A stretch of 64,000 nucleotides of DNA from positions 94,597 to 158,596 of the forward strand of contig NW_019773892.1 of the NCBI RefSeq assembly GCF_001039355.2, in the 5' to 3' direction. Below are positions 1 through 10,637 of this stretch, piece after piece. The position numbers and the translations under genes are program-made. The DNA comes from Lingula anatina (taxonomy: Eukaryota; Brachiopoda; Lingulata; Lingulida; Lingulidae). The notes under the pieces were generated by a model. That model worked only from the letters and a program-made list of their open reading frames with translations. It searched no databases and was not told the DNA's origin. Numbering within the stretch: the stretch's first letter is position 1; each line of letters starts with the position of its first letter.

Positions 1-561
1 ATCCATCCAAAATGATTTTTAAAAAATATTTTATTAAAATAACCCATAAAACCGGGTTTGTTTGAACGTGTCAAAACATTTGATTATTTCAGATTGTTTA
101 AGAGTTCACATTTAAGGAAGAGGTATGGGGTATATTTCCCTTAATTAGTGTGGGAAATGGTTGGTGCCTATTACATGTATACTGACAGGTTATGAAAACG
201 CATCATTTATTTATCAAATAATATTTTATGTTCCTTTGGAACATTAAGAAAATAACAGTTTTCGTGTGAAATATGACCCATTATTCAGTCAAACAAGGTG
301 ACTCTCTTATGACCAAACAGGTGCATTTGTACTCGTTTATATGGTTGGAATCGATTCTCGGTAAAAAAGTACAAGAAAGTTTTCTGATGCGTTTTCATTG
401 ACTGTCAGTATATTTAGACATAATTTAGCTAAGGATTGTATTTTTTCACACAAAAAAAGCATTCAGTGGTAGTGAAATTACTGTGTAGTATTTGGTTATT
501 CTAAATTCTAAAACAATATCGTAGGCAACCATCGTAGTATTTTCCAAATCAATAACGTTTT
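1..561. other. Noncoding AT-rich DNA downstream of GPCR A
   Basis: No open frame, RNA gene or repeat stands out here. The stretch lies 3' of the minus-strand GPCR gene and probably holds its 3' UTR. A TTTATT on the plus strand near 205-212 reads AATAAA on the gene strand and could be a polyadenylation signal, but this is only a short-motif match. Confidence 0.4.
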
Positions 562-1701
562 TCACAATGGCGACGTGCTAATAACCCTTCTCTTTGCAGA
601 GATGGTAAAACTGGCATCACGGGGGCTGTCCATACAAGGACACATCGGCAAAAACTCTCGACTAAAAGCTCCCCTGAACTCCTTCGAAACAAAGTTATAA
701 AGAATGGGATTTAAGCAAGAGTTGGCAAAAGTAAGTACGGTGAAAAACAGCTGTGCCACAGCTCGGATTTCTTGGCTACACGCAAAGTGCTGATGGCCAT
801 CATCCGTCGCATGTATGATGACGTTATACATGAACAATATCATAGATGGCGCCCAGCATATAAGAAAAACTGCAAACAATATAGTCACCAGCACCATCAA
901 CCTCTTCAGCGCTCTTCGCGGGGAATTATGAGTACTTTCCACGTGCTGGCACGGCACATGTGCCAAATTTTCCTGCTCATCTCTGACTTGGCGAGCTTGG
1001 ATGATTATGAGAATCGACAGAACGGCGATAATTATAACAGGGAGCGTGAAATCAATTCCAAAGATTACGGTCACGTAGATGTAATAAAGTGAAGCGTCCC
1101 CCTGTATTCCACACACCCGTTCTTCAGTCTCGTGCATTATGAACAACAAGGGCGCATTCAGAACGAGCATGACAGCCCACGTGACACAACTTGCCTTTAT
1201 GGCGGTACTACGGTGAAGAATCTTCCGCAGAACAAAAGGGTACTTCAGCCCAGCAAATCGAAGTAGGCAGATAGAGACCAGTGAATAAATACTCACACCC
1301 ATGGATACGTAAAAGGAATAGTACGTTGTCTTGCAAAGAAAAGGACTGATGCGAATTTCTCTATCGGTAGCGATGAAGAGAGCGTTGATCGGCAGGCATA
1401 ATACATTGAATAATAAATCTGCAATTGCCAAATTGAGGAACAAAATGTTCATGCGTCTGTTTTTATAGACGACGTAAATTACCATAGAGTTTCCCGTGAT
1501 TCCGACAAAGCAAAACACACCTATTATAACCGGAAGTACAACTTTTACGATTTCGTAATCTACTTGCCAGTGGCATGTGACATTCATCGCATCAGCAGAA
1601 CTGGAATCGCCTGTAAAATTGAAGCCGTTTGTGAAATTTATGTCCTTCGTAAAGTACGATCCACATGATGCATTATATAATTTTTGTCGTAAAGCGTTCA
1701 T
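562..1701 (-). CDS. Intronless class A (rhodopsin-type) GPCR, peptide-receptor-like, copy A
   Basis: Seven-transmembrane receptor expected at the plasma membrane, coupling an extracellular ligand to G proteins. From the Met at 1701 the protein has 379 residues. The N-terminus holds glycosylation sequons (YNASC, INFTN, FNFTG, MNVTC). TM1 lies near residues 52-79 with GNSMVIYVV, TM2 has LAIADLLF, TM3 begins after the conserved Cys in FLCKTTYY, TM6 has CWAP and TM7 has NPILY. The open frame runs 84 codons further upstream to 1953, but that part is not receptor-like, so I chose the inner start. The DRY motif at the end of TM3 reads LRF: the acidic residue is missing and the Arg is kept. The sequence is a clear paralogue of the two receptors at 15.6 and 26.2 kb. 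Galanin/allatostatin-A-type receptors are the nearest relatives I can suggest, and this is tentative; the ligand is unknown. Confidence 0.85.
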   Translation of the reverse strand: MNALRQKLYNASCGSYFTKDINFTNGFNFTGDSSSADAMNVTCHWQVDYEIVKVVLPVIIGVFCFVGITGNSMVIYVVYKNRRMNILFLNLAIADLLFNVLCLPINALFIATDREIRISPFLCKTTYYSFYVSMGVSIYSLVSICLLRFAGLKYPFVLRKILHRSTAIKASCVTWAVMLVLNAPLLFIMHETEERVCGIQGDASLYYIYVTVIFGIDFTLPVIIIAVLSILIIIQARQVRDEQENLAHVPCQHVESTHNSPRRALKRLMVLVTILFAVFLICWAPSMILFMYNVIIHATDDGHQHFACSQEIRAVAQLFFTVLTFANSCLNPILYNFVSKEFRGAFSREFLPMCPCMDSPRDASFTISAKRRVISTSPL

Positions 1702-2015
1702 GTTTATATCTCCAAACACTGTCTGTGAATCCAAGTTTGTGAATTTTAGTGAAATTAGGCAGAAAGCACCGTGACAAAATCCACCGTGTGTTTGTCGCAG
1801 CGAGGAGCAGTTTGATTGCCAGAAAATGTTCTCGAGACACGCAGTCAATTTATATGAAATAAAATGAAATTGATTTTTTACAGACGATATATATATAATC
1901 AAACTTTTCTTTTCGGCGAAATAACAGTTTATAACAAGATTTGTTTTAATCACTTTTCCAAGACAACTTGCTTATCGAACGTTGTGTAGGTCCAACTCAA
2001 TGCGCGGTCAATTTT

Positions 2016-2055
2016 ACTGCCGTCTTCCTCAATTAACTGCCGTCTTCCTCAATTA
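2016..2055. repeat. Perfect 20-bp tandem duplication
   Basis: ACTGCCGTCTTCCTCAATTA occurs twice back to back with no mismatch. It lies about 310 bp upstream of the start chosen for GPCR A. This looks like a recent replication-slippage duplication; no function is implied. Confidence 0.9.
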
Positions 2056-4708
2056 GCTGACAAGAACTAATATCATTACAAATGATCCGTACATTGCACG
2101 CCGGTTTACGACAGGTTACCTCTATCTCCAACACTTCCACGGGCACGGCCACGATGCTGAAACCAAATTTTTCTACGATTAAGAATTTTCTTTAGTTGGC
2201 CTACGGAGTTATAGAAATAATCCTTCTGACAAAAAACGTTGATTCTTCAATGCAACCAGACAGAAAACCTCTATCACAGGGCGTGGTATGTCGAAGTTGA
2301 CATCATAATTCAACGGATATCGCAGCACTCATAGGGACTTTGGACACAGTTGATTGGAATCACTTCGAATTATTTCTGATGGTTATTGCTGACACAGAAT
2401 GCCATAATTAATTTTCCACTGTAATTCGATAGCACGGTCAAAGTGGATATGTCTCTATGGAGGCCAATTGAATTAAAACAGTAGGTCCCACACTTCTAAT
2501 TGAATATGATGAAATTGTCTTCGCCCTGGGTATGAATATAATCCCACCTTCGCCACGATGAAATTAGTTTAAGACTGCATTTTGAAGCAATCGATGATAT
2601 GATGCTAAAAGTATTGATTATCGCTATGATTACTACTCATGTGCAAATTCCAATCGTTCAAAGTCGACCGCCGTAAAACCAAGTGGTGAAATATATCGCC
2701 CTTGCAATCACCTCACAGCGTAGTTTAGAAAGTCCGCACTGATAAAAAAACTGGAAAAAATATCTTGCTTTTCCCCTGCTCTTCTTTACAAGCCACGATA
2801 CAGTTAACCTGAAGTAGTTCGTTCCCAGGTCCTGTCAGCAAGCGGAAACATCCAACAGTGAATATATATATATATATATTTCTTCTCAGCTCTTAATTAA
2901 TTCTGCTCGCTGTTTGCGGCTGGATCGGGTTAAAAATAGCCACTTAGGGGCCATCACGTGATCACTTCAACACATCCTAACTTCCAGGTACTGACGAAGA
3001 AGATTCAAAATCCCCTCTTCTAATTCTTTTCACTAACTAAAGCAAACAGCTTCATAGGTTCTTATTACATGCGCAATAGTATAACTGTATGGTAAAAATA
3101 TACTCTCGTCTGTGCTAATTTGGATGTCTGCCTTTGCAACTCTCCGGCTGGACGCGGAAAGAATAAGAACATAGGCTTCCTAATGGTTTCCCTGGAAAAC
3201 AACAGTAGTGTATTAGCGTATTGATGGCGTTTCTCGATTTCTCTTGGGAAATTAAATCTCATTTGTTTTCTATTGTGTTCTAAAAAAACAGGTCGATTAT
3301 ATTCTATTCTTTAAATTTTGGCTTTAAGATATCGCACGTGTATAAATCAAGTTGCGGGATGATTTTGCTCTTTAACTACAACTAGATGAAAAATCGCCCA
3401 GAGAACAAAATAAGGGTTTCTTAGAAGAACAATAGTAATTCAAATCTGTTCCAGTGATCAGTAAACAATATGCTATCAAATAACAGTCAAGGTTATCCAT
3501 GCAACTGAACTTGCTCATAATATTTGAGCGCTTGTACTGGCACGTGCACACGCAAATCAAAACAACATTTGGAAGCTGGGCAGACGACAAAACAGATAAT
3601 CAGACAAAAAATGTTAAACTAAATATTCGATATTTGCTTATTAGGAAATCTTATTTTCCTAAAGCATTAGTTGACACCTGATAAAATAATATGTAAAAAC
3701 ATAATAACTATCACAGCATGTTTGGTAATTTCACTCCAGGTTCAACTTGCAAACGCTATCAGTGAGATGGAAAATTACGTTTTGATCGTGAAATCAGCCA
3801 ATCAACCAGAACCTCATTTGACCTTGACGTTGACATTTATTCACTTTTCCTTCTAAGACAACATATTTTTTCGCATTTTTTGATTCAACAAAATGATTAC
3901 TATATGGAAAATATTGAGTACTAAATTCATATCTTATACATCTAATCTACTACTAGGCTTCAATGCATGTCATTTATCAAATTACTTATTTTTCAAATGA
4001 AATATATAATGTGGACAAGCATGATCCGCAGGTGAATTATATCATCTATATTGGCATAGTTGTCTGTATAAACTTGGCCAGTACCAATTACGCCTGACAC
4101 GGTACTGTGGATGGATAATATGGAGCATTATGCTTGCATTTAATAACTTTAAAGCTTTTGTTCAATTGAACTTACTTTGATCCTGTTAATTTGCAATTAC
4201 TGAAATCGTAACCATTTAACTTTATAACAGAATGAATCATGTAGATTCACAACAACGGCACAAACAAAACAACGACCATTGACCCTACACCAACAAATAT
4301 CCATGTACAACATGTCGGAACGCTAAGTGTTTTTGTAAAAAATTTAAACAATTCAAGCATAGCCGTTTGTCATCAGCATAGGGTATATACCAAAACTACA
4401 GCAAATACACTTCATCTACTAGAAAAATACCAAGAGCATCTTCAAATGTTTTCACTCATTCTAAAAAAATTAAATAATTCAGTGACTATTATCAAAGTGG
4501 ACTTTAAAATGATAATCACTACTATAATTTCTGAAATATTCCATTAATTTAGCAACGGTGTAGTTTGGAATGAAGTATTTAACATGAATCTGCACCAACA
4601 TATATGTAGCTCAATTGTATATATATATATATATGACCTCTAATTACTCATTTAAAAGACACCATATAACATCTTTCATTCCTCAACTGGACATCTGGAG
4701 GCACAGGT

Positions 4709-4719
4709 CCCCCCCCCCC

Positions 4720-4755
<36 letters not shown>
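4709..4755. repeat. C-homopolymer followed by (CA)n microsatellite
   Basis: A run of 14 C passes directly into about 16 CA units. Homopolymer length is likely to be unreliable in the assembly. Confidence 0.95.
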
Positions 4756-4758
<3 letters not shown>

Positions 4759-6032
4759 CTGGCGCAAAGGCTTTTACAATGAACAGCCCGGTTGCAAAGA
4801 AACACAGCCACCTGAAATAAAACCGAAAGCAGATAAGCACATTGTAACATCGATTTTTGGATGCGTACCATTTTGAGAGAATAGTAAAACATGTTGTAAA
4901 TAGTAAAAGATGTTTCTCAAAAGGAAAACGGCATAAAATCTCTTATTACATCAAATCTGTTTTCAAGGATCTATCAAAGCCAAATTGATAATTAGAATTA
5001 AGAACGCATTAAACACGAGAAGAGTGGAAAAAAATGTCGGTGTTATAAATTATCTTATCCGAAGCGACAACTACAAGTGGAGGTTATTACGAGAGCTTTG
5101 ATCTACTTCTTGAGTGACTGTTCCAATAATCTCTCCCTCTTCAAACGAGTTTGCCACCTTTTGGAAATAGCCTTCTTCCCACTTATCAACATTTGTAAGC
5201 CAACTAGAAAACGCCAGTAATATCCAAGCTTTAGTCACAAATCATTTTGTTATCATTAATTGCGATAAAATATTTTGCTAGCAGATGAATTTTGCTTGCT
5301 CTCATTCACTCAAACGAAGCGATTTTTTCATAGGGAAAAAAGACCAGGAAAACGTTTCACAGAAGTCCTTTAGCCCTCTTACTTGTCTACACTCCCAGAC
5401 CAAAATGCTTTTTTAACCAAGATAAAACAGCGGTAGTCCAATTAAATACGTATGGGTTAATTTAATGAATTAATTGATTTATAAGAAATACACGGCTACA
5501 TTATTTAAGTGCAGCACTAAAAATTAATATTGAATTTATAAGTTCAGAGTAATTTTTTGGGCTGCACCTCTTTTGTGTTCCGCTTGTGGTTAACACAGTT
5601 GTGTATCAGATTATTTGAAAAAAAAACCATGAAAAGTGCCATTTGCACGTAACTTATCGTCGTCAGAAGGTCTTCAGAAAATCTGCCACTGAGAACCGCT
5701 TTTCAGAACAAATACAGGGTTACTACTTATTATGGAATATTGTTTTTGGCGAGTTAATTTTCTATAAAATATTTATTTTCTCTCTAACTACTTTAAATCC
5801 AAAACTGAGGTGTCACTCCATGTGTAGCCAGGTGTGTTACCTAATTACCACACAACTCTCGAAGCAATTGATGCATGCAGTTGCATGTTCTGTGGTCGGA
5901 AATGTAAGGGGTGGTATTTTCGGCAATTTCTGCCCTTGTGTAAAAGCGCATGGGTTTGGCCAATCTTTGGAGTGTATTTAGAGAAGCAACGAAGGGATCG
6001 CTCTGAAACTTGACAGGTACCTTAGAGAAGAT

Positions 6033-6982
6033 ATGGTTCGACAGCTAAGCAGCGCAGCTTACTATGGGATTCTTGCTCTCAGAGAAAATGGCCACAAACG
6101 GACTGTCATTGCCAGGCAATGCAACATTTAACAGGAACCGTTAGTTAAGTTTTCCAAAGAAATGTTACAACAGGGGCACCTACTCCAATACCTTGACCAG
6201 GGTGTCCGCATATCACACCAAGAAGACAGAATCGCCTTTTCCTTAGAGTTCGCCGTGCTTGGTCGTACAAAGACAACCAGTGCCCTCAGAAAAGAGTGGC
6301 AGAATGTCATTCAAACGCCCGTTTCAAGGTCCCTCGTGAAAAAGAGATTACTGCAAGCCGATAATTTTGCACGAAGACCAGTAGGGAAAGCACTGTTAAC
6401 AGCAGGTCATAAACAGCGACGTCTGCAATGGGCTGGTGACCACGTGCCTTTGCAGCCAATACACTGGAATCAAGTCGTTTTCGGTGATGAGGCCAGATAT
6501 GGAGTTTTTAGGGTTGGCGGTCGAATCCGTGTCCGCCGACGTGTACGAGAGGCATAAATCGATGATTGTGTACCTCCTGGGTGCAAGAAGGGGGTGGTAA
6601 CGTCTCTGTTTGGAGAGCATTTGATGCCCTTGCCCAGAACCAGTTGGTTTTTCTAGGAGGCAACCTCAACCAGGGTTCCTACCGAGACATTCTACAGCAA
6701 ACAATGCTTCAATTTGTAAGAGTAATCTTCAGGAACAAATTTGTGTACCAAGACGACTACGAAACCCCACATCGAGCTCGCAGAATCACTGTTTTTCTTC
6801 GAAACCAATGGGTTCAGCAACTCCCCTGGCCTAAAAACTCCCCAGATATAAACCCAATTGAAAATCTGTGGGTGGAAGTAACTCAAAGAATTAATAACTA
6901 TGGTCATCGGGCGGTAAGTAGTGATGAACTGCGACAGGCAAATAACACTGCGTGGAATGATATCCCCATCCAAACTCTATAA
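6033..6982 (+). pseudogene. Decayed Tc1/mariner-family transposase
   Basis: A plus-strand transposase relic of a DNA cut-and-paste element. Reading from the ATG at 6033 gives MVRQLSSAAYYGI, then an in-frame stop near 6129, then an open frame to 6557, and a frame change (frame 3 to frame 2) before the C-terminal part ending at 6982. The Tc1 catalytic landmarks are readable: FGDEARY for the first Asp, VYQDDYETPH for the second, and SPDINPIENLW for the final acidic residue, with about 34-35 residues between the last two. With one stop and one frameshift it cannot encode an active enzyme. I did not find convincing terminal inverted repeats around it, so the element's ends are not called. It is single-copy in this window and lies outside the duplicated segment. 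Confidence 0.85.
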
Positions 6983-8110
6983 AACTTGTCACAGGGTATG
7001 CCATGTAGGATGAGGGCGCTGCAAGCGGCTGCTGGAGGTCATACCAGCTATTGATGACTTTTCATGATTTACTGTAATGAGGTCTTCGACTGTGTAACAT
7101 ATCACTGTCCGGAGGCTATCATTTTCTTTAATATCTTAGCTTAAAATTAATACTGACAGTTAACTGTTGATATGGTTTTCTGGGGGTGTTCTTTTCTTTT
7201 GAATGACATCTTATGTCAGATGTGATATTATTGACCAAAATATCTAACAATAGAAGACTGGATATTTTTATAACTCAATGACATACTTTTTTCATGAATC
7301 GGGTCAAAAAAAATTTAATCAGCACTCAAAAATAACAACGATAAAAAAATATTCCATATTAAGTGGTAACCCTGTAGATAGATCGAACACTTTATACCCT
7401 ATCAAAGGGCAAGGAAGAGCACATACCAAGGCCCAGTTAAAAAGTTTTTACATTGTACGTCAACTGTACATGTTAATGCAGCAGACAACGTCTTACAAAG
7501 ACTTAGTTTTGGTCAAGTGGTACTGGAGTCATACTTCGCCATGTAACGATTTAAAATCGGCATGATTATACTCGAAATTTGAAAGCTGCTGTTGGTTCTC
7601 ATTTTCGTTCAAAACAACCGTCAATATATGAGTCCATCAAAAAGCCGCGACCCATTCCTATACGGCACGTAGCGTGCTCGTGAAAAATCGAAAGGTTAGA
7701 TAAATAGACGATGAAACGCTCTGATAATTGAAACTTAAATTGGCGATTTGTCAATTCCATTAATAAGGAGTTGTTATGTTCTAGTCAGATGGGACACCAT
7801 TCGAGAATGAACGCCCTGTTCGAATTATATGCTATTAAGGGTCATTAAGTGCCTTTTGGGGCAAGTTCATCCATAGCGCGCCACGGAAATGAGTTTTCGA
7901 TCAAGTAAGGCCCACGCCAGGATTTTTACATAAGAATTAATTGCTGAGGTCCGCTTCACAAAAGAACTTAAGTCCAAAATTCTGTCAGAACTTTTAGACC
8001 CAAAATGCTAGTACATTTAGTTCATGAAAAATCTACAGTGGTCCATTTATACAGGGGCAAAGAGAGGTCTGAAGTACAAGCCCAGTCTTTCTTGTTATAA
8101 GGCAATATAG
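6983..8110. other. Intergenic stretch left of the duplicated segment
   Basis: No gene recognised. A 95-codon plus-strand open frame at 7278-7565 has no visible domain and is probably chance. The sequence up to 8110 has no counterpart in the second copy of the segment that follows, so 8111 is where homology begins. Confidence 0.5.
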
Positions 8111-8174
8111 TTCAATTGATCATGACCGACTACTGGTCCATCTTGGGTCAAAGCAGACTACAATGAGGGTCTAA

Positions 8175-8349
8175 GGACCCATTCAGAATAGGGGACTAAC
8201 TAGTCCGAGGGTCAAATATGGCGACCCACTACAAAGCTTGCCGGCTAATCCGCTATTAGACACTGAATAGAAATCCCGTGGGGAAGTATTCAAGTGGGTC
8301 GGCCATATTTGACCCTCGGACTAGTTAGTCCGCTTTTCTGAATGGGGCC
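8175..8349. mobile_element. Fold-back MITE, possibly PIF/Harbinger-like, copy 1
   Basis: The two ends form inverted repeats of about 50 bp: the left end reads GGACCCATTCAGAATAGG and continues through GACTAACTAGTCCGAGGG to ATATGGC, and the right end is its reverse complement with about six mismatches. TAA flanks both sides (8172-8174 and 8350-8352). A 3-bp TWA target duplication and GG-starting ends suggest a nonautonomous PIF/Harbinger element, but no transposase is present to confirm this. The counterpart in the second segment is at 18637-18811. Confidence 0.75.
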
Positions 8350-8352
8350 TAA

Positions 8353-8509
8353 GAGGGCATTCAGAACAGCGAATTAACAGAAATATGACCCACCCACTTG
8401 CATGCTTCTTGCGTAATCCCCGCGGGGAATCTATTCAGTGTCTAATCGCTTTTTAGTGGGTCGCCATATTTGATCCGTGGATCTCTTATTCCGCTGTTCT
8501 GTATGCGCT
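8353..8509. mobile_element. Second related fold-back element abutting the first, copy 1
   Basis: It begins GAGGGCATTCAGAACAGCG and ends with the near reverse complement CGCTGTTCTGTATGCGCTT. It shares the ATTCAGAA terminal core and the internal ATATG(G)CGACCCAC-like stretch with the element immediately to its left, so the two are relatives sitting side by side. The counterpart is at 18815-18972, where the ends are better preserved. Confidence 0.65.
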
Positions 8510-8988
8510 TTAAAGAAACTTTTCGTGTGAAACAGGCCAGACACCTGGTGTACTAGTATACATATTTTGCACATGAAGAAAAAAGTAATCGTAAGAACGA
8601 CCAAAACCTGTTTAAATGTAGTGTTTCAGGCAACTAAATAAAAAAGTAAACTAATATGATATAATAGAACCGATATACAGCTAACTGTTCTGACATCAAG
8701 TGCGTGGATAATACAACTGTGTTTGAGGTGTGTGACTTTGATCCTCCACGTAACACCGGAAAGGTCTCTGATGAAATACTTGATTGGACAAAATTGACTC
8801 AAGGTCACAAAAAGAAAGGAATGACAATAAAATTTACCCAATATATACTTAATTCTACTAAATGTTCATTGCGATAAATGCCAAAAATAATCAAACTGTT
8901 TTTGAATCTTCTACCCAGAAATAAAATGTTCAGTTTTGTAAACTAAATACAATACTTTCTTATTAATTCTCGCTGGGTTACGCCAAAT

Positions 8989-9030
8989 GAGAGAGAGAGA
9001 GAGAGGGAGAGAGAGAGAGAGAGGGAGAGA
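8989..9030. repeat. (GA)n microsatellite
   Basis: A GA run with a few GGGA interruptions. The corresponding site in the second segment (near 19495-19512) holds only a few GA/GT units, so this is a length difference between the copies. Confidence 0.9.
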
Positions 9031-9863
9031 TAATTTGTGTATTGCGACTCTCGCCTTGCAAATCAATAAAGGTAACTTTTCGTTATTGCAACTAGTTCAA
9101 AATGAATCTATCAAGTTCAAATATGTCTGAACGATTTTTACAAAATATCCGGACAATTTTTCTACGAATTCATTTCTTATCCCTGCCCGTATCATATTTG
9201 GTCTATTATTTTTTCATTTTGGATTTCTATGATATCAGAAAAATCGTAAAATATGTATCATTTCTTTCTGATTCTTTTAAATTTCCTTATCTGTTTGCTG
9301 GCAAAGAGCAAGAAGATTTACTTTTTTCTCTATCGCATGTACTCGAGTCAGTTGGGATTTTACTTTTCAAAGAATAAATGAGAAACAGAAATCACTCCAA
9401 GAGCGCCCGGCACGAATGCCCAATGAGCATTGCCATAAGGTCAGAAAACCACTCAAATTAGAAAACAAGATGAAGAACATTTAGGAAGAAGAAAATCCAA
9501 ACTACCTCTCTGGTGTGAGGGATCTGGTTTTGTTGCAATAGAGGTGTTACATTGTACTCGGTATTTACAACTTCACTGGAGCTGTTGGGTTAATTTTCTT
9601 TTCTTACATACATCAATCAAGTGTTTGGCTAGTGTAATCTCTTCTCCAGTTGCAAGATCATTCCTCAAAATCTCAAAATGGAACGGAGTAGATCAACAAG
9701 GTTGAGGATATCACGAAGAGCTGAGCCAATCTATTTTTTTCAACTGTCCTGGACTGGAAAATTGGAGGGGGGGAGGGCGTAGACAAAATAACAATTACGA
9801 GTGGGAGGGGAGGGGGTGCAAGTAGAGAACAGAAGACACGTCCATTTTGCAAACAAAGTACTC

Positions 9864-10007
9864 ATATACATGAAATTCTCAAACACAAGCCTCAATTTTT
9901 TTTCATACCGTTAGCTTACGGCCAACCTAGTCGAAGGCCTTCATCAGGCCGAAAGCTAACCGTATGAAAAAAAAATTGAGGCTTGTGTTTGAGAATTTCA
10001 TGTATAT
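9864..10007. repeat. 144-bp hairpin (fold-back) element, copy 1
   Basis: Arms of roughly 60 bp are nearly perfect inverted repeats: ATATACATGAAATTCTC on the left and GAGAATTTCATGTATAT on the right, continuing inward through a T8/A9 tract to a GGCC-closed tip. The short centre reads AACCTAGTCGAAGGCCTTC. No obvious target duplication is visible. The other copy is 20250-20394. Confidence 0.9.
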
Positions 10008-10610
10008 CCAACAACCAAGCTAATGAACATTTTTGCTCAAAGTACTCGTACTCATACATTTACGAAGAAAAAAAATATATATATATATAAACTATAAATA
10101 CCCAAAAGTCAAAATGAATTAAATGAACATCTCTATATGCATATATCTTCCTAAACCCAGCAGGTGCGCTCCAAAATCTCCATCCTACCTGCCTTTCGCT
10201 GATCAGTTCCTATTCAGTATATACAGTGTACGTACCGGCATACAGTATTACTTGATCCGCATACAAAATAAAAAAAAAGACTTGGCAAAATAAATGAATA
10301 AAGTGAAATGAGTGACGGGTGATAAATGAAGTCCGACCATCTGTGTAATTAGATAAAACAAAATCGAGCTTAAAAAATATATTTGTGATAAATTGTTTCG
10401 TATCAATGGTTTGGTGATGCAATTAAGATTATCTCTAATTACCCTGAATTCTAAGGCATATTCAGAACTCGGCTGCATCAACATAGCGCGGTGCTACGGT
10501 GAACCTGTGTTAGATCTAGTTTAAAAAGGCTCTGAAACACAGGGTTACTTTGCTACTGATTATTCGTAATATCTCATTTTATATTATTTCACTACAGTTG
10601 TTGGTTTATT

Positions 10611-10637
10611 AATTTATTTATTTATTTATTTATTTAT
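10611..10637. repeat. (TTTA)n microsatellite, short allele
   Basis: About six TTTA units. The same site in the second segment (20974-21033) has about fifteen. Confidence 0.9.

Larger units (their letters stand above)
1702..6032. other. Long intergenic stretch, no gene recognised
   Basis: Only short open frames are present and none shows a recognisable domain. The stretch contains (TA)n runs near 2862-2880 and 4617-4634, a 20-bp tandem duplication at 2016 and a C-run with (CA)n at 4709. The part just above 1701 should hold the promoter and 5' UTR of GPCR A, but no core promoter element is convincing. Confidence 0.5.

Noticed and set aside
9900-9975. Hammerhead-ribozyme-like core (CTGATGA, a GGCC stem, then GTAA or GGAA) on the minus strand of the hairpin element and its copy at 20290-20360
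   Set aside because: The essential GAAA is GTAA in one copy and GGAA in the other, and no UH cleavage site or stem I can be drawn in the right place. The CTGATGA is explained by the palindromic GGCC-rich tip.
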